Origin: Fratercula arctica
Taxonomy: Eukaryota; Chordata; Aves; Charadriiformes; Alcidae
Length of the DNA stretch: 64,000 nt
Assembly: GCA_947846985.1 (NCBI GenBank)
Contig: CANTUZ010000025.1
Location: 7,996,100-8,060,099 of the forward strand
Direction: 5' to 3'
Below the pieces are notes generated by a model, which made no database searches, was not told the DNA's origin, and saw only the letters and a program-made list of their open reading frames with translations. This document shows, piece after piece, positions 11,612 to 22,828 of this stretch (within the stretch, counting starts at the first letter, position 1; each line of letters begins with the position of its first letter). Both the position numbers and the translations under genes were made by a program.

Positions 11612-13206
11612 AATTGTCCCTTGCCTGCTTGTGTAGGGATGGGGTCAGGAAGGCCAAGGTGCGGCTGGAGCACAACTTGGCAACAGATGCAAAGAATAAT
11701 AAGGGCTTCTACAGCTATGCCAGCCAGAAAAGGAAGGTCAAAGAAAGTGTACTCCCACAATGGGAAAGACTGTTGAACTGGCAACAACGAACAAGGAGAA
11801 GGCTGAGGTACTCAACAACATTTTTGCCTCGGTCTTCACTGGCAACCTCTCTCCCCACACCTCCCGAGTCGATGGACCGCAAGGCAGAGACTGGGGGAGC
11901 AAAATCCCTCCCACTGTAAGAGAAGATCAGGTTCATGACCACCTGAGGAACCTGAACATACAGAAGTCTCTGGGACCTGATGAGATGCATCCCAGAGTCC
12001 TGAGGGAATTGGCTGATGTAGTTGCCAAGCCACTCTCCATGATATTTGAAAAGTCATGGCAGCCAGGTGAAGTCCCCGGTGACTGGAAAAAGGGAAACAT
12101 TGCACCCATTTTTAAAAAGGGGTAGAAAGGAGAACCTCGGGAACTACTGACCTGTCAGCCTCACCTCTGTGCCTGGGAAGATCATGGAACAGATCCTCCT
12201 AGAAGCTACGCTAGGGCACATGGAAACTCGAGACAGCCAGCATGGCTTCGCCAAGGGCAAGTCCTGCCTGACCAACCTAGTGGCCTTCTATGATGGAGTG
12301 ACTGCATCAGTGGACAAGGGAAGAGCTACGGATATCGTCTATCTGGACTTCTGCAAGGCCTTTGACATGGTCCCCCCTACAACCTTCTATCTAAGTTGGA
12401 GAGATACGGATTTGATGGGTAGACTGTTCGGTGGATGAGGAATTGGCTGGATGGTTGCATCCAGAGGGTAGTGGTCAATGGCTCAATGTCCAGATTGAGA
12501 TGGGTGAGAAGTGGTGTCTGAGGGGGTCTGTATTCGGACCAGTACTGTTTAATATCTTCATCAATGACATAGTGAGATTGAGTGTACCCTCAGCAAGTTG
12601 CAGACAAGGACCAAGCTGAGTGGTGCGGTTGACATGCCTGAGGGATGGGATGCTATCCAGAGTGACCTGGACAGGCTTGAGAAGTTGGAGCTGTGTGACC
12701 TCATGAGGTTCAACAAGGCCAAGTCCAGGGACCTGTACTTGGGTCGGGGCCACCCCCGGTATCAATACAGGCTAGGGGATGAAGGGATTGAGAGCAGCTC
12801 TGCCGAGAAGGACTTGGGAGTACTGGTGATTGAAAAAGCTGTACATGAGCCAGCAATGTGTGCTTGCAGCCCAGAAGGCCAATTGCATCCTGGGCTGCAT
12901 CAAAAGAAGTGTGGCCAGCAGGACGAGGGAGGCGATTCTGCCCTGCTACTCAGCTCTGGTGAGAACCCACCTGGAGTACTGTGTCCAGCTCTGGAGCCCT
13001 CAGCACAGGAAAGACATGGACCTGTTGGAGCGGGTCCAGAGGAGGACCACAAAAATGATCAGAGAGATGGAAAACCTCTCCTATTCAAAACCCGCCTGGA
13101 TGCATTCCTGTCCAAACTGCGCTAGATGAATCTGATTTGGCAAGGGAGTTGGACTAGATGATCTCCAGAGGTCCCTTCCAACCCCTACTATTCTGTGATT
13201 CTGTGA
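11612..13206 (+). mobile_element. CR1 LINE, reverse transcriptase region to 3' end (left copy)
   Basis: Covers the CR1 linker (DGVRKAKVRLEHNLA), the RT fingers ([35 protein letters not shown]), '[20 protein letters not shown]', '[12 protein letters not shown]', the C-terminal domain and a tail ending ATTCTGTG at 13190-13206. It is broken by several frameshifts and internal losses. The catalytic box is altered: the mirrored copy reads FADK instead of FADD. From about 12000 on it is nearly identical to 49324-50525 in reverse. From 11842 to about 11990 it is clearly more diverged. Confidence 0.92.
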
Positions 13207-13316
13207 TCTAGTTGAAGATGTCCCCTGCTCATTGCAGGGGACATTGGACTAGATGACCTTTAAAGGTTCCTTCCAACCCAAACTATTCTATGATTCTTTG
13301 ATTCTATGATTCTATT
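13207..13316 (+). mobile_element. CR1 3' tail fragment
   Basis: A second CR1 tail follows directly: 'ttgaagatgtcccctgctca', the 'gttccttccaacccaaact' box and ATTCTATG repeats to 13316. It has its own tail and so is a separate 5'-truncated insertion. Mirrored at 49210-49320. Confidence 0.85.
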
Positions 13317-13742
13317 TCCAGACTGTCTTCCTCCTTGAGTCCCTAAGGGCAGGATGACAGATCCATTGTTGCTCATCACAGGAGCATTAACTATCTCTTT
13401 ACCTAAGTAAGATCAACAAGTTCCTTAAGAGCAACAGTTAAATGTCTTCTCAAAACACCTTTTGTCAATGGACATTTTCTAGCTATTACTGGGATCTTAG
13501 CCTTTCATCAAAGGATTATGTTGAGAATGTAGATTAAATCCAGAATATGCAGAAGTCCTAAGATATCTTTCTTCTCTTTCCTCTTAGCCCAGGAATGACA
13601 CAAACACTACAATATTCTCTTTTGTTTAGAGGTGTTTAGCAACAGATTTTATCAGATAGCTCCTTCATTCGTATCAGAAATTTTTATTCCCATAACTGGG
13701 ATTTTCCAGAGAGCGTGCCACACAGAGATATCTTAAATTTTC
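13317..13742. other. Unique DNA between CR1 tail and provirus (left arm)
   Basis: Non-repetitive sequence, mirrored at 48786-49209. Ends with CGGTC (13743-13747), the target duplication of the provirus. No gene seen. Confidence 0.6.
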
Positions 13743-13747
13743 CGGTC

Positions 13748-14094
13748 TGTCGTGGTTTAGCCTCAGATGGCAACAAAGAACCACATGCCACTCGCTCGGG
13801 CCTTCCCAATATGGGACAGAATCAGAAGAAAAAGGCAAAACTCTTGGGTTGAGACAAAGGCAGTTTAAGAGGACAGCAGAGGGAACAAGAAAACAACAAC
13901 AACAACATGGACAGAGGAATATACAAACACGATTATGGAACCGCCGCTCTCCGACCAGACCCAGGACAGCCCACCCGCTCCAAGCGTGACTTCCTGCCCC
14001 CTCCCCCGGCAGCTCAGGGTGGGCATGGCTCACATGGCATGGAATACCTGTGAGTCTGGGGAGAATTAACCCTATCCCCATGGGAACCAGGACC
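13748..14094 (-). repeat. 3' LTR, left ERVL copy
   Basis: 347 bp ending ...CCACGACA on the minus strand. Its start reads GG rather than the TG of the 5' LTR, and the same change is present in the right arm. The CGGTC duplication follows at 13743-13747. Confidence 0.88.
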
Positions 14095-14612
14095 TTATCC
14101 ACCCCTTATTCCATACCATCTTTGCCATGCCCAGATCTTACAGGTTCCAATTAATTCCCACCACTTTCCCCTGTCATATATATATACACACATATATATT
14201 CATGCAGATATAATGCCCTTAGTCTATGGGCCATCCCTCCAAAGTGTCTGGCGAGTTCATTTAATCCATGGCTTTGGGCTTCATCTGTTAGAACAGTCTC
14301 CCAGGGCAGGTGAGATGGTGTGTGGTGCTGGCCTGTTCCATGCTGTATTTTCGGAGCTTGTGACTGGTGTACCCGGTGTGGCTCATGCACACAGTCCATG
14401 GGCTGAAGATGTAGATCTTGAGGAAGTTGCTGGGCGCCAGCTGCTGACATCAGTTCTGATCCCATCGCTGCTGTGCTTTACTTGTTTTTTTTCATCAAAG
14501 TCCATCTCTCCTTAATTTGGGTGATTCTTACTGTAGTACAGCTGATAGCAATTATAGTAATGAGGACATACAGTGACAGTGTTACTTAGCAATCAACAAC
14601 ACACAATTTGAT
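14095..14612 (-). other. Region between integrase and 3' LTR, no env (left copy)
   Basis: About 518 bp with a TA/CA microsatellite near 14167-14200 and short unsupported frames. No envelope-like signal peptide, membrane anchor or cleavage site. The purine stretch just upstream of the LTR (near 14100-14115) may be the polypurine tract, but it is imperfect. Confidence 0.65.
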
Positions 14613-17600
14613 TCATTGGCTGTTCTCACCCAAAATCAGATCCCCATGAGGTATACATCGGACTTCCCCATCCTTCTGCATCACCCACCAAGTGCACCCA
14701 GGTCCTTGGGCAAAAGCAGTCCCACGGATGGGTTGGCCTTTGCCTGAGGCAGGACTAACCCAGACTGTCTTCCCTAACATATTCTGCATGGGCACTACGG
14801 GGACCTTATCCCCTTCTACGGTACGTGGAAGTTTTGATTGGCCAAGGCCAACCTGATTGGTAGATCCCCTGGTGTTAACCAGCCAGGTAGCCTTTGCTAA
14901 ATGTGCATCCCAATGTTTTTAAGGTCCCCCACACCCATTGCTCTCAGTGTAGTTTTAAACAGCCCATTGTATCGTTCTGTCTTCCCAGAGGCTGGTGCGT
15001 GATAGGGGATGTGATATACCCACTCAATGCCATGCTCTTTGGCCCGGGTGTCTATGAGGCTGTTTCGGAAATGAGTCCCATTGTCCGACTCAATTCTCTC
15101 TGGGGTACCATGTCGCCACAGGACTTGCTTATCAAGTCCCAGGATAGTGTTCCGGGCAGTGGCATGGGGCACAGGGTATGTTTCCAGCCATCCAGTGGTT
15201 GCTTCCACCATTGTGAGCACGTAGCGCTTGCCTTGACGGGTTCGTGGCAGTGTGATATAATCAATCTGCCAGGCCTCCCCATATTTCTATTTCAGCCATC
15301 ATCCTCCATACCAAAGAGGCTTCAAACGCTTGGCTTGCTTGATTGCAGCACATGTCTCACATTCATGGATGACCTGTGCAATAGTGTCCATGGTCAAGTC
15401 CACCCCTCGGTCACGAGCCCATCTAGATGTCGCATCTCTTCCTTGATGGCCTGAGCTGTCATGGGCCCACCGAGCTATGAATAGTTCACCCTTACGTCGC
15501 CAGTCCAGATCCACCTGAGCCACTCCAATCCTAGCAGCCCGATCCACCTGCTGGTTGTTCTGATGTTCCTCCGTGGCCCGATTCTTCGGTACGTGGGCAC
15601 CTACGTGGCGTACTTTCACAACCAGATTCTCTATCCAGGCAGCAATATCTTGCCATAGTTCAGCAGCCCAGATGGGTTTGCCTCTGCGCTGCCAGTTGCC
15701 CTGCTTCCACTGCTGTAACCACCCCCACAGAGCATTTGCCACCATCCATGAGTCAGTACAGAGATAAAGTACTGGCCATTTTTCTCGCTCGGCAATGTCC
15801 AAAGCCAGCTGAATGGCTTTCACCTCTGCAAACTGGCTCGATTCACCTTGTCCTTCACTGGCTTCTGCAACTTGTCGTGTAGGACTCCACACAGCAGCCT
15901 TCCACTTCCGATGCTTTCCCACAATCCGGCAGGACCCATCAGTGAACAGGGCATATTGCTCTCATTTTCTGGCAGCTTATTATATGGTGGGGCCTCTTCC
16001 GCACGCGTCACCTCCTCCTCTGGTGACATTCCAAAATCCTTGCCTTCTGGCCAGTCCATGATCACTTCCAGAATTCCTGGGCGACTGGGGTTTCCCATTC
16101 GAGTTCGCTGTGTGATCAGTGCAATCCACTTATTTACTCCATGTAGCATCAGTTGCATGATGTGTGGTGGGAACCCTTTCTTTGAACATCCAGCCCAGCA
16201 CCGGCAGTCGAGGTGCTAAGAGGAGCTGTGCTTCTGTACCAACCACCTCCGAAGCAGCTCGAACCCCTTCATATGCTGCCAATAGCTCTCTTTCTGTTGG
16301 AGTGTAGTGAGCTTTCGATCCTCTGTATCGCCAACTCCAAAACCCTAGGGGTCGACCTCGGGTCTCCCCTGGTGCCTTCTGCCAGAGGCTCCAGGTAGGG
16401 CCATTCTCCCCAGCTGTGGTGTGGAGCACGTTTTTAACATCTTGTCCTGCCTGGACTGGCCCCAGGGCCACTGCATGGACTATTTCCTGTTTGATTTGTT
16501 CAAAAGCTTGTCGTTGCTCAGGACCCCATTTAAAATCGTTCTTCTTCCGGGTTACTTGATACAGAGGGCTTACAATTAGACTGTAATCTGGGATATGCAT
16601 CCTCCAAAGACCCACAATGGCTAAGAAAGCTTGTGTTTCCTTCTTACTAGTTGGTGGAGACATAGCTGCTATTTTGTTGATCACATCCATGGGGATCTGT
16701 TGGCGTCCATCTTGCCATTTTATTCCTAAGAACTGGATCTCCTGCGCAGGTCCCTTGACCTTACTTTGGTTTATGGCAAAACCAGCTTTCAGAAGGATTC
16801 GGACTATTTTATCCCCTTTCTCAAAAACTTCTTCTGCTGTGTTTCCCCATACGATGATGTCATCAATGTATTGCAGATGTTCTGGAGCTTAACCCTGTTC
16901 CAGTGCATCCTGGATCAGTCCATGGGAAATGGTGGGGCTGTGTTTCCACCCCTGGGGCAGTCGATTCCAGGTGTACTGGACGCCCCTCCAAGTGAAAGCA
17001 AACTGTGGCCTGCACTCTGCTGCCAAAGGGATTGAGAAGAATGCATTCGCTATATCAATCGTGGCATACCACTTGGCTGCCTTGGACTCCAGTTCATACT
17101 GGAGTTCTAGCATGTCCGGCACGGCAGTGCTCAGCGGTGGCGTGACTTCATTCAGGCCACGATAGTCTACAGTTAGCCTCCACTCTCCATTAGATTTTCG
17201 CACCGGCCATGTGGGACTGTTAAAGGGTGAGCGAGTCTTGCTGATCACTCCTTGAACCTCTAGTTGACGAATCAGCTTATGGATGGGAATCAGAGAGTCT
17301 TGGTTAGTGCGATATTGCAGCCTATGCACTGTTGTGGTAGGAATTGGCACCTGTTTTTCTTCGACCCTCAACAACCCCACAACAGAAGGGTCCTCCGAGA
17401 GACCAGGCAAGGTAGACAACTGTTTAACTTCCTCCGTCTCCAAGGCAGCTATGCCAAAGGGCCCCCACCGATACCCCTTTGGTCCTTAAAATACCCTCTC
17501 CATGAGGTAATCTATACCAAGGATGCATGGAGCCTCTGGGTCAGTCCACAATGGGATGCTTTTGCCACTCATTCCCAGTTAGGCTCACTTCAGCCTCCAG

Positions 17601-17807
17601 TACAGTCAACTCTGGGGATCCCCCTGTGACCCCAGAAATACAAATGGGTTCTGCCCCTCTATAGCTTGATGGTATCAGAGTGCACTGTGCTCCTGTGTCC
17701 ACTAGAGCCTTATACTCCTGTGGGTCTGATGTGCCAGGCCATCGAATCCACACTGTCCAATAAACCCGGTTGTCCCTTTCCTCCACCTGGCTGGAGGCAG
17801 GGCCCCT
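14613..17807 (-). pseudogene. ERVL pol, left copy (protease-RT-RNase H-integrase), broken
   Basis: Domains appear in the order protease (LVDTGAQCTLIPSS at 17700 region), RT (LTVDYRGLNE; YATIDIANAFF), RNase H and integrase (ESDNGTHF; GKTERYNG). Shared with the right copy are an in-frame TAA just before the YIDD box (near 16889), a frame change at the RT-RNase H join (near 16140) and two stops ahead of the integrase core. Private to this copy are small indels at about 17455-17555 and near 14920-14935, nearly all in homopolymers. The Gln codon after the integrase zinc motif is intact here but is a stop in the right copy. Confidence 0.88.
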
Positions 17808-19800
17808 CTAATCCTGGTCATAGTATCCGGTACTCACTTCTTGCAGAAAGGACTTGGAGGTTCCTTCAAGAGGATCAGAAGCAAGATCAGGCCTTCTGCT
17901 CTGTCTGGGGAACTGCCCGCTGGAAACTGGGGCGGCACTTTTCCTGGAGGGATCCCCTTTTGTGGTTGTCCTTCCTTGCAACTCCTGTACCCGTGTCCGC
18001 AGGATCCAAGTAGGTTGTCCATCCCACTTCCTCATGTCCTCTCCATGGTCTCGCAGGCAGAACCGCACGGTGCCTCGTGGTGTGTACCCTCTGTACTCTC
18101 TCTCTTGAGTGGGGAAATGCCTGCTCCTAATAGCTGAGATGCTGGCCCGTACAGGTGGGGAGTAGGGCATATTCTCTTCAAGTTGCTGGACCTTCCGGGA
18201 CAGTTTCTCCACAGCTGAGACAAGGGGGGAAGAGAGGCTTTCTTCATATCGCCGGAGCCGGCCAGCCACCTCATCCACCGTTGGTCCCTCTTTGCCTTTC
18301 CATTCCATTACTGCCAGTGAGTTGGCATATGGCGATGGTGCGCTCCGTACAAACTTCCGCCACATGGGCCTTGTGCAGTGCACCTCATCGGGGTCTGTGG
18401 GTAAGTCTGCATTGTCCAAGTCATAATAAATCATCTCCCGCATGGCTAATTCTCTCAGGTACTGGATACCTCTTTCCATGGTGGTCCACTTGCTTGGTTG
18501 ACATACAACATCTTCACTGAAGGGGTACCTCTCCCTCACGCCTGGCAGGAGTCGTTGTTTCCAGAGGCTGAGGGCTTGGGTCTTCTTTCCAATTGCCTTG
18601 TCAATGCCGCCTTCCCTAGACAGGGATCCCAACTGCCTGGCTTCCCTACCCTCTAATTCCAGGCTACTGGCCCCATTATCCCAACACCGAAGCAAGCCAG
18701 GTGACAATGTGCTCACCTGCAAGTCGCCTAAAATCTTTTCGCATATCCCGCAGCTCACTCAAGGATAGGGATTGGGTAATTATCTCTGGTTCTGCCTCTT
18801 CCTCCTGTCCTCGTGATGGCCCTGGTTCATCATCATCTCTTACTAAGCGAACTGATTTCTTTGTGTACTTCTTCTTTTGTATGGGGGCAACTGATACTGG
18901 CACGGGTTGGTTCCCTGGTTCAGCGGCAGTGGCTGCCACTGGGGTTGGAGTAGCGGCAGTGGCTGCCACCACGGTTGGAGTAGCTGCAGTGTCTGCCACA
19001 GAGGTTGCAGTATCCACAGTGTCGTTCACAGGGGCTGCAGCAGCCGCAATGTCTGTCGCATGGGTTGCAGCAGCCGCAGTGTCTGTCGGTCTGGTCTCCG
19101 TCTCTTTCCCCTGAGGGTGCTGCATAACACTGAGCAGTGCCTGGTAGATACTGGCCAGGGCCCAGCACAGTGCGGTGAGTTGTGCCTCTCTGGAATAGCC
19201 ACAGCATTTTCCCTTCAGATATTCTGCTACTCTATCAGGGTCCTGTAATTGTTCAGGGGTGAAGTCCCAGACCATTGGAGGCGAGAAGTTCTCTAGGTAC
19301 CTGCCCATGTTCTCCCACATGCCATGCCACCCCTGACTGTCCAGCCTCGGAGCAGATCTCTGGGTGGTAGTCTTAAATAGTCGTTTAACCCTAAACAAGA
19401 CCTGGAACATATTCAGCAGACATAACACTAGGAACATGCTGGTTTGAGCATCCCAAGGATATTCAAAATTCTCAAAAGCTGTCATACCTGACCCGAAGGA
19501 GAAAAGGGAGGCAAAAGAGCTGGGGAAAGTGTCCCCTCCTGTTTCCCCCATAGACTGGGTGTAATTATTAATAAATTCTGAGAGGTGGTGCCCAATGTAC
19601 GGATAGGACAGCAATACCCCATAAACGCCCCAAAGTAACTGTCTAACAAGTGATGTTATCATATCATAAGCCGATATCGCACAGGACGGTAAAATGATAA
19701 TCCTCATCCCTCTCCCAGAAGTAACAAACATCATCACAGGGAGTACATAAGCCATATAGGAATTTACATAACACAGCCATGAGAACAAACCAAGCAACAT
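17808..19800 (-). pseudogene. ERVL gag, left copy, one frameshift
   Basis: Same protein as the 663-codon gag at 42734-44725 with three amino-acid differences and one extra T near 18693. That insertion splits it into an N-terminal frame (18676-19800) and a C-terminal frame (17808-18758). ATG is at 19800-19798 and the terminal amber codon matches the right copy. See the right copy for domains. Confidence 0.9.
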
Positions 19801-19896
19801 GGTGGCCAGCGACTATTTACCTAATACAATAACGCATACAACAAATTCGTTTTTTTCAAGCTCTAGTTGGATTCTGTCGTTATCTCAACCCTTCGA

Positions 19897-19914
19897 GCCC
19901 CACGTTGGGCGCCA
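19897..19914 (-). other. primer binding site, tRNA-Lys(1,2) type (left copy)
   Basis: Minus strand TGGCGCCCAACGTGGGGC, complementary to the tRNA-Lys(1,2) 3' end, 8 nt downstream of the LTR end at 19923. Confidence 0.88.
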
Positions 19915-19922
19915 AAAAGGAC

Positions 19923-20774
19923 TGTCGTGGTTTAGCCTCAGACGGCAACAAAGAACCACATGCCGCTCGCTCGGGTCTTCCCAATACGGAAGGATCAGAA
20001 GAAAAAAGGAACAACAACATGGACAGAGGAATATACAAACACGATTATGGAACCGCCGCTCTCCGACCAGACCCAGGACAGCCCACCCGCTNNNNNNNNN
20101 NNNNNNNNNNNNNNNNNNNNNNNNNNNNNNNNNNNNNNNNNNNNNNNNNNNNNNNNNNNNNNNNNNNNNNNNNNNNNNNNNNNNNNNNNNNNNNNNNNNN
20201 NNNNNNNNNNNNNNNNNNNNNNNNNNNNNNNNNNNNNNNNNNNNNNNNNNNNNNNNNNNNNNNNNNNNNNNNNNNNNNNNNNNNNNNNNNNNNNNNNNNN
20301 NNNNNNNNNNNNNNNNNNNNNNNNNNNNNNNNNNNNNNNNNNNNNNNNNNNNNNNNNNNNNNNNNNNNNNNNNNNNNNNNNNNNNNNNNNNNNNNNNNNN
20401 NNNNNNNNNNNNNNNNNNNNNNNNNNNNNNNNNNNNNNNNNNNNNNNNNNNNNNNNNNNNNNNNNNNNNNNNNNNNNNNNNNNNNNNNNNNNNNNNNNNN
20501 NNNNNNNNNCAAACTCTTGGGTTGAGACAAAGGCAGTTTAAGAGGACAGCAGAGGGAACAAGAAAAACAGCAACAACAACATGGACAGAGGAATATACAA
20601 ACACGATTATGGAAACCGCCGCTCTCTCGACCAGGACCCAGGGACAGCCCACCCGCTCCAAGCGTGACTTCCTGCCCCCTCCCCCGGCAGCTCAGGGTGG
20701 GCCATGGCTCACATGGCATGGAATACCCTGGAGCACTGGGGAGAATTAACACTAACCCCGCTGGAACCAGGGCA
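19923..20774 (-). repeat. 5' LTR, left ERVL copy, interrupted by assembly gap
   Basis: Both LTR ends are present: TGCCCTGG at 20774 and CCACGACA at 19923. The middle is replaced by 418 N. The flanks overlap each other, since the stretch from 'aacaacatggacagagg' to 'gcccacccgct' occurs on both sides. The left flank also lacks about 65 bases present in other copies. The true LTR is probably 347 bp as in the right arm. Confidence 0.85.
20092..20509. other. Assembly gap (418 N)
   Basis: A run of N inside the left 5' LTR. Overlapping flanks imply a negative-size or false gap rather than missing DNA. Confidence 0.97.
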
Positions 20775-21014
20775 CGGTCCTAAAGAGATAAAGCCTTGTG
20801 AGTGGCTTGGCATATTCACCCAGCCTGCTTTAAGATCTCTCCTGTGGGAAAGTTTACTGAACCACGCTTCAGGTAGACAGTACTCACAAGGAGTTTTGGA
20901 AACTCCATCCAGCAGAGCTGGTGCTTACTTGTCAATATTAGTTGAAAGATCTTTGCAAAAATAGTTCAATAGCTGCATTGCCAACAGATTGATTTCAAAA
21001 AGGCAACTAAACAT

Positions 21015-21722
21015 TAATAAAGCCTTTGACACCATTTCCTACAGCATTCTCCTGGATAAACTGGCTGCCCATGGCTTGGATGGGAACACTCTTTGCTGGG
21101 GAAAAAACTGGCTGGAGGGCCGGGCCTAGAGAGTGGTGGTGAATGGAGTTAAATCCAGTTGGCGGCCGGTCACAAGTGGTGTTCCCCAGGGCTTGGTATT
21201 GGGGCCGGTTCTCTTTAATATCTTTATCAATGATCTGAACGAGGGGATGGAGTGCACCCTCAGTAAGTTTGCAGACGACACCAAGTTAGATGGGAGTGTC
21301 GACCTGCTTGAGGGTAGAAAGGCTTTGCAGAGGGATCTGGACAGGCTGGATCGATGGGACGAGGCCAATGGTATGAGGTTCAACAAGGCCAAGTGCCAGG
21401 TCCTGCACTTGGGTCACAACAACCCCGTGCAGCAATACAGGCTTGGGGACAAGTGGCTGGACAAGAGGAAACGGCCTCAAGTTGCACCTGGGGAGGTTCA
21501 AATTGGATATTAGGAAAAATTTCTTCACTGAAAGGGTTATTAAGCATTGGAACAGGCTGCCCAGGGAAGTGGTGGAATCGCCGCCCCGGAGGTATTAAAA
21601 GATGTGTAGACATGGCACTTAGCGACATGATTTAGTCATGGTTTTTGTCAGAGTTAGGTTGATGGTTGGACTCGATGATCTGAAAGGTCCTTCCAACCTA
21701 GGCAATGCTATGATTCTATGAA
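21015..21722 (+). mobile_element. CR1 LINE 3' part with internal deletion (left arm)
   Basis: RT region from the KAFDTIS motif through [19 protein letters not shown] and [14 protein letters not shown] to YRLGDKWLD, then an abrupt jump at about 21463 to the 'cctcaagttgcacctgggg' region and the 3' UTR with ATTCTATG at 21710-21721. The jump removes most of the ORF2 C-terminus. The FADD catalytic box is intact. Mirrored at 41318-42030. Confidence 0.92.
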
Positions 21723-22828
21723 TTTTTATTCTTAAAGCAAAATTCTTTACTACTGTATATGACATACATAAATGTTGGGCTTTCCCAGTCAACACACTAA
21801 TATTAGAAATATTCACAGTAGGCCAGTCAAATATTTTGGCATTTCTTTATATAGATAACTTTGAAATATTTTATGCAAATAATCTTAATTTTCCCAAGTA
21901 GCTACTTTCCTTGTGATGCGTAGAAATATCAAAACACTCTGAATAACTGAATAAAAGTTTCCAAGTTTTAAGAGTTTAAAAACATTCACCTTTCTTTTTG
22001 ATTAAAAGTCCTTTGGTCATCATACTATGCTTTGGCCTCTCTTATACCCTCCTGAAGAGCATTTTAAAGATAGCTGCTAAAATAATATTCTCTTCCTGTC
22101 AATAAATTGCTATAAATAAACTGCTCTCTGAGCTCCACCATTAGCTCATTCTTTCCCATCATATTAACTTTGAATTTTTTCCTAAATGCCTGCAGATCCT
22201 CCACAATCCCTCTCCCCCATCAAAGTTCTATATCCCTTCCACCTTGAACCTACTGCAGCTACCAATGATACCCGTTTCAGCGTATTTTCCTGTCTGTCAT
22301 CTTTTTCATATTTTCTGTCTCTCTTTATACAGAACATTCCTCTTGCCCACAGCCCACAAAGGTAGTCCCCATCCTCTCAACTTTCAAATCATTCCTTAAG
22401 ACCTTTTTCCCCCCCAGCAATATTCACAATAAGCCATAAAAGTCACAAATGGCAAAGGAGAACTCTAACTATGAACAGCTGAAATAGCTGAACAACCAAC
22501 TAACAAATGCAAGTTAACCTTGCATTTGCACCTAACCAATGCCACCAGATTATCATTTCACCCTTTATCATCCCTTCCTTTCCAACCTTTAATAGCTCGT
22601 TTATCACGTCATGCCACTGGTCAGAACATAAATCTCATGGGAAAAATGCTGCAATTTTTACACCTTTCATAAAAATCACATATTGCATTTTGCATAATTT
22701 TAAATATGTAAAAATTAAATATCCTGTTGTTTGTCAGACCTCGTTCCCTTTTCTCATTACCTTTAAGCAATGGTCATCAAAACAGTAATCGTATGGGTAT
22801 ACATATACATATATATTTTAATCTAGCA
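21723..22828. other. Unique AT-rich DNA (left arm)
   Basis: About 1.1 kb, mirrored at 40213-41317. Frames here (such as 22507-22788) have no recognisable content. Confidence 0.5.

Larger units (their letters stand above)
13748..20774 (-). mobile_element. ERVL-type provirus, left palindrome copy
   Basis: Complete layout on the minus strand: 5' LTR (19923-20774 with gap), PBS, gag, pol (protease, RT, RNase H, integrase), 3' LTR (13748-14094), no env. It is flanked by CGGTC at 20775-20779 and 13743-13747, the complement of the GACCG flanking the right copy. The shared duplication shows both copies descend from one insertion that was later duplicated with its surroundings. Gag carries a 1-nt insertion and pol several indels absent from the right copy. 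Confidence 0.93.

Noticed and set aside
19799..20752. Long frames running through the N block
   Set aside because: They are open only because N codons cannot be stops; the real sequence is an LTR.
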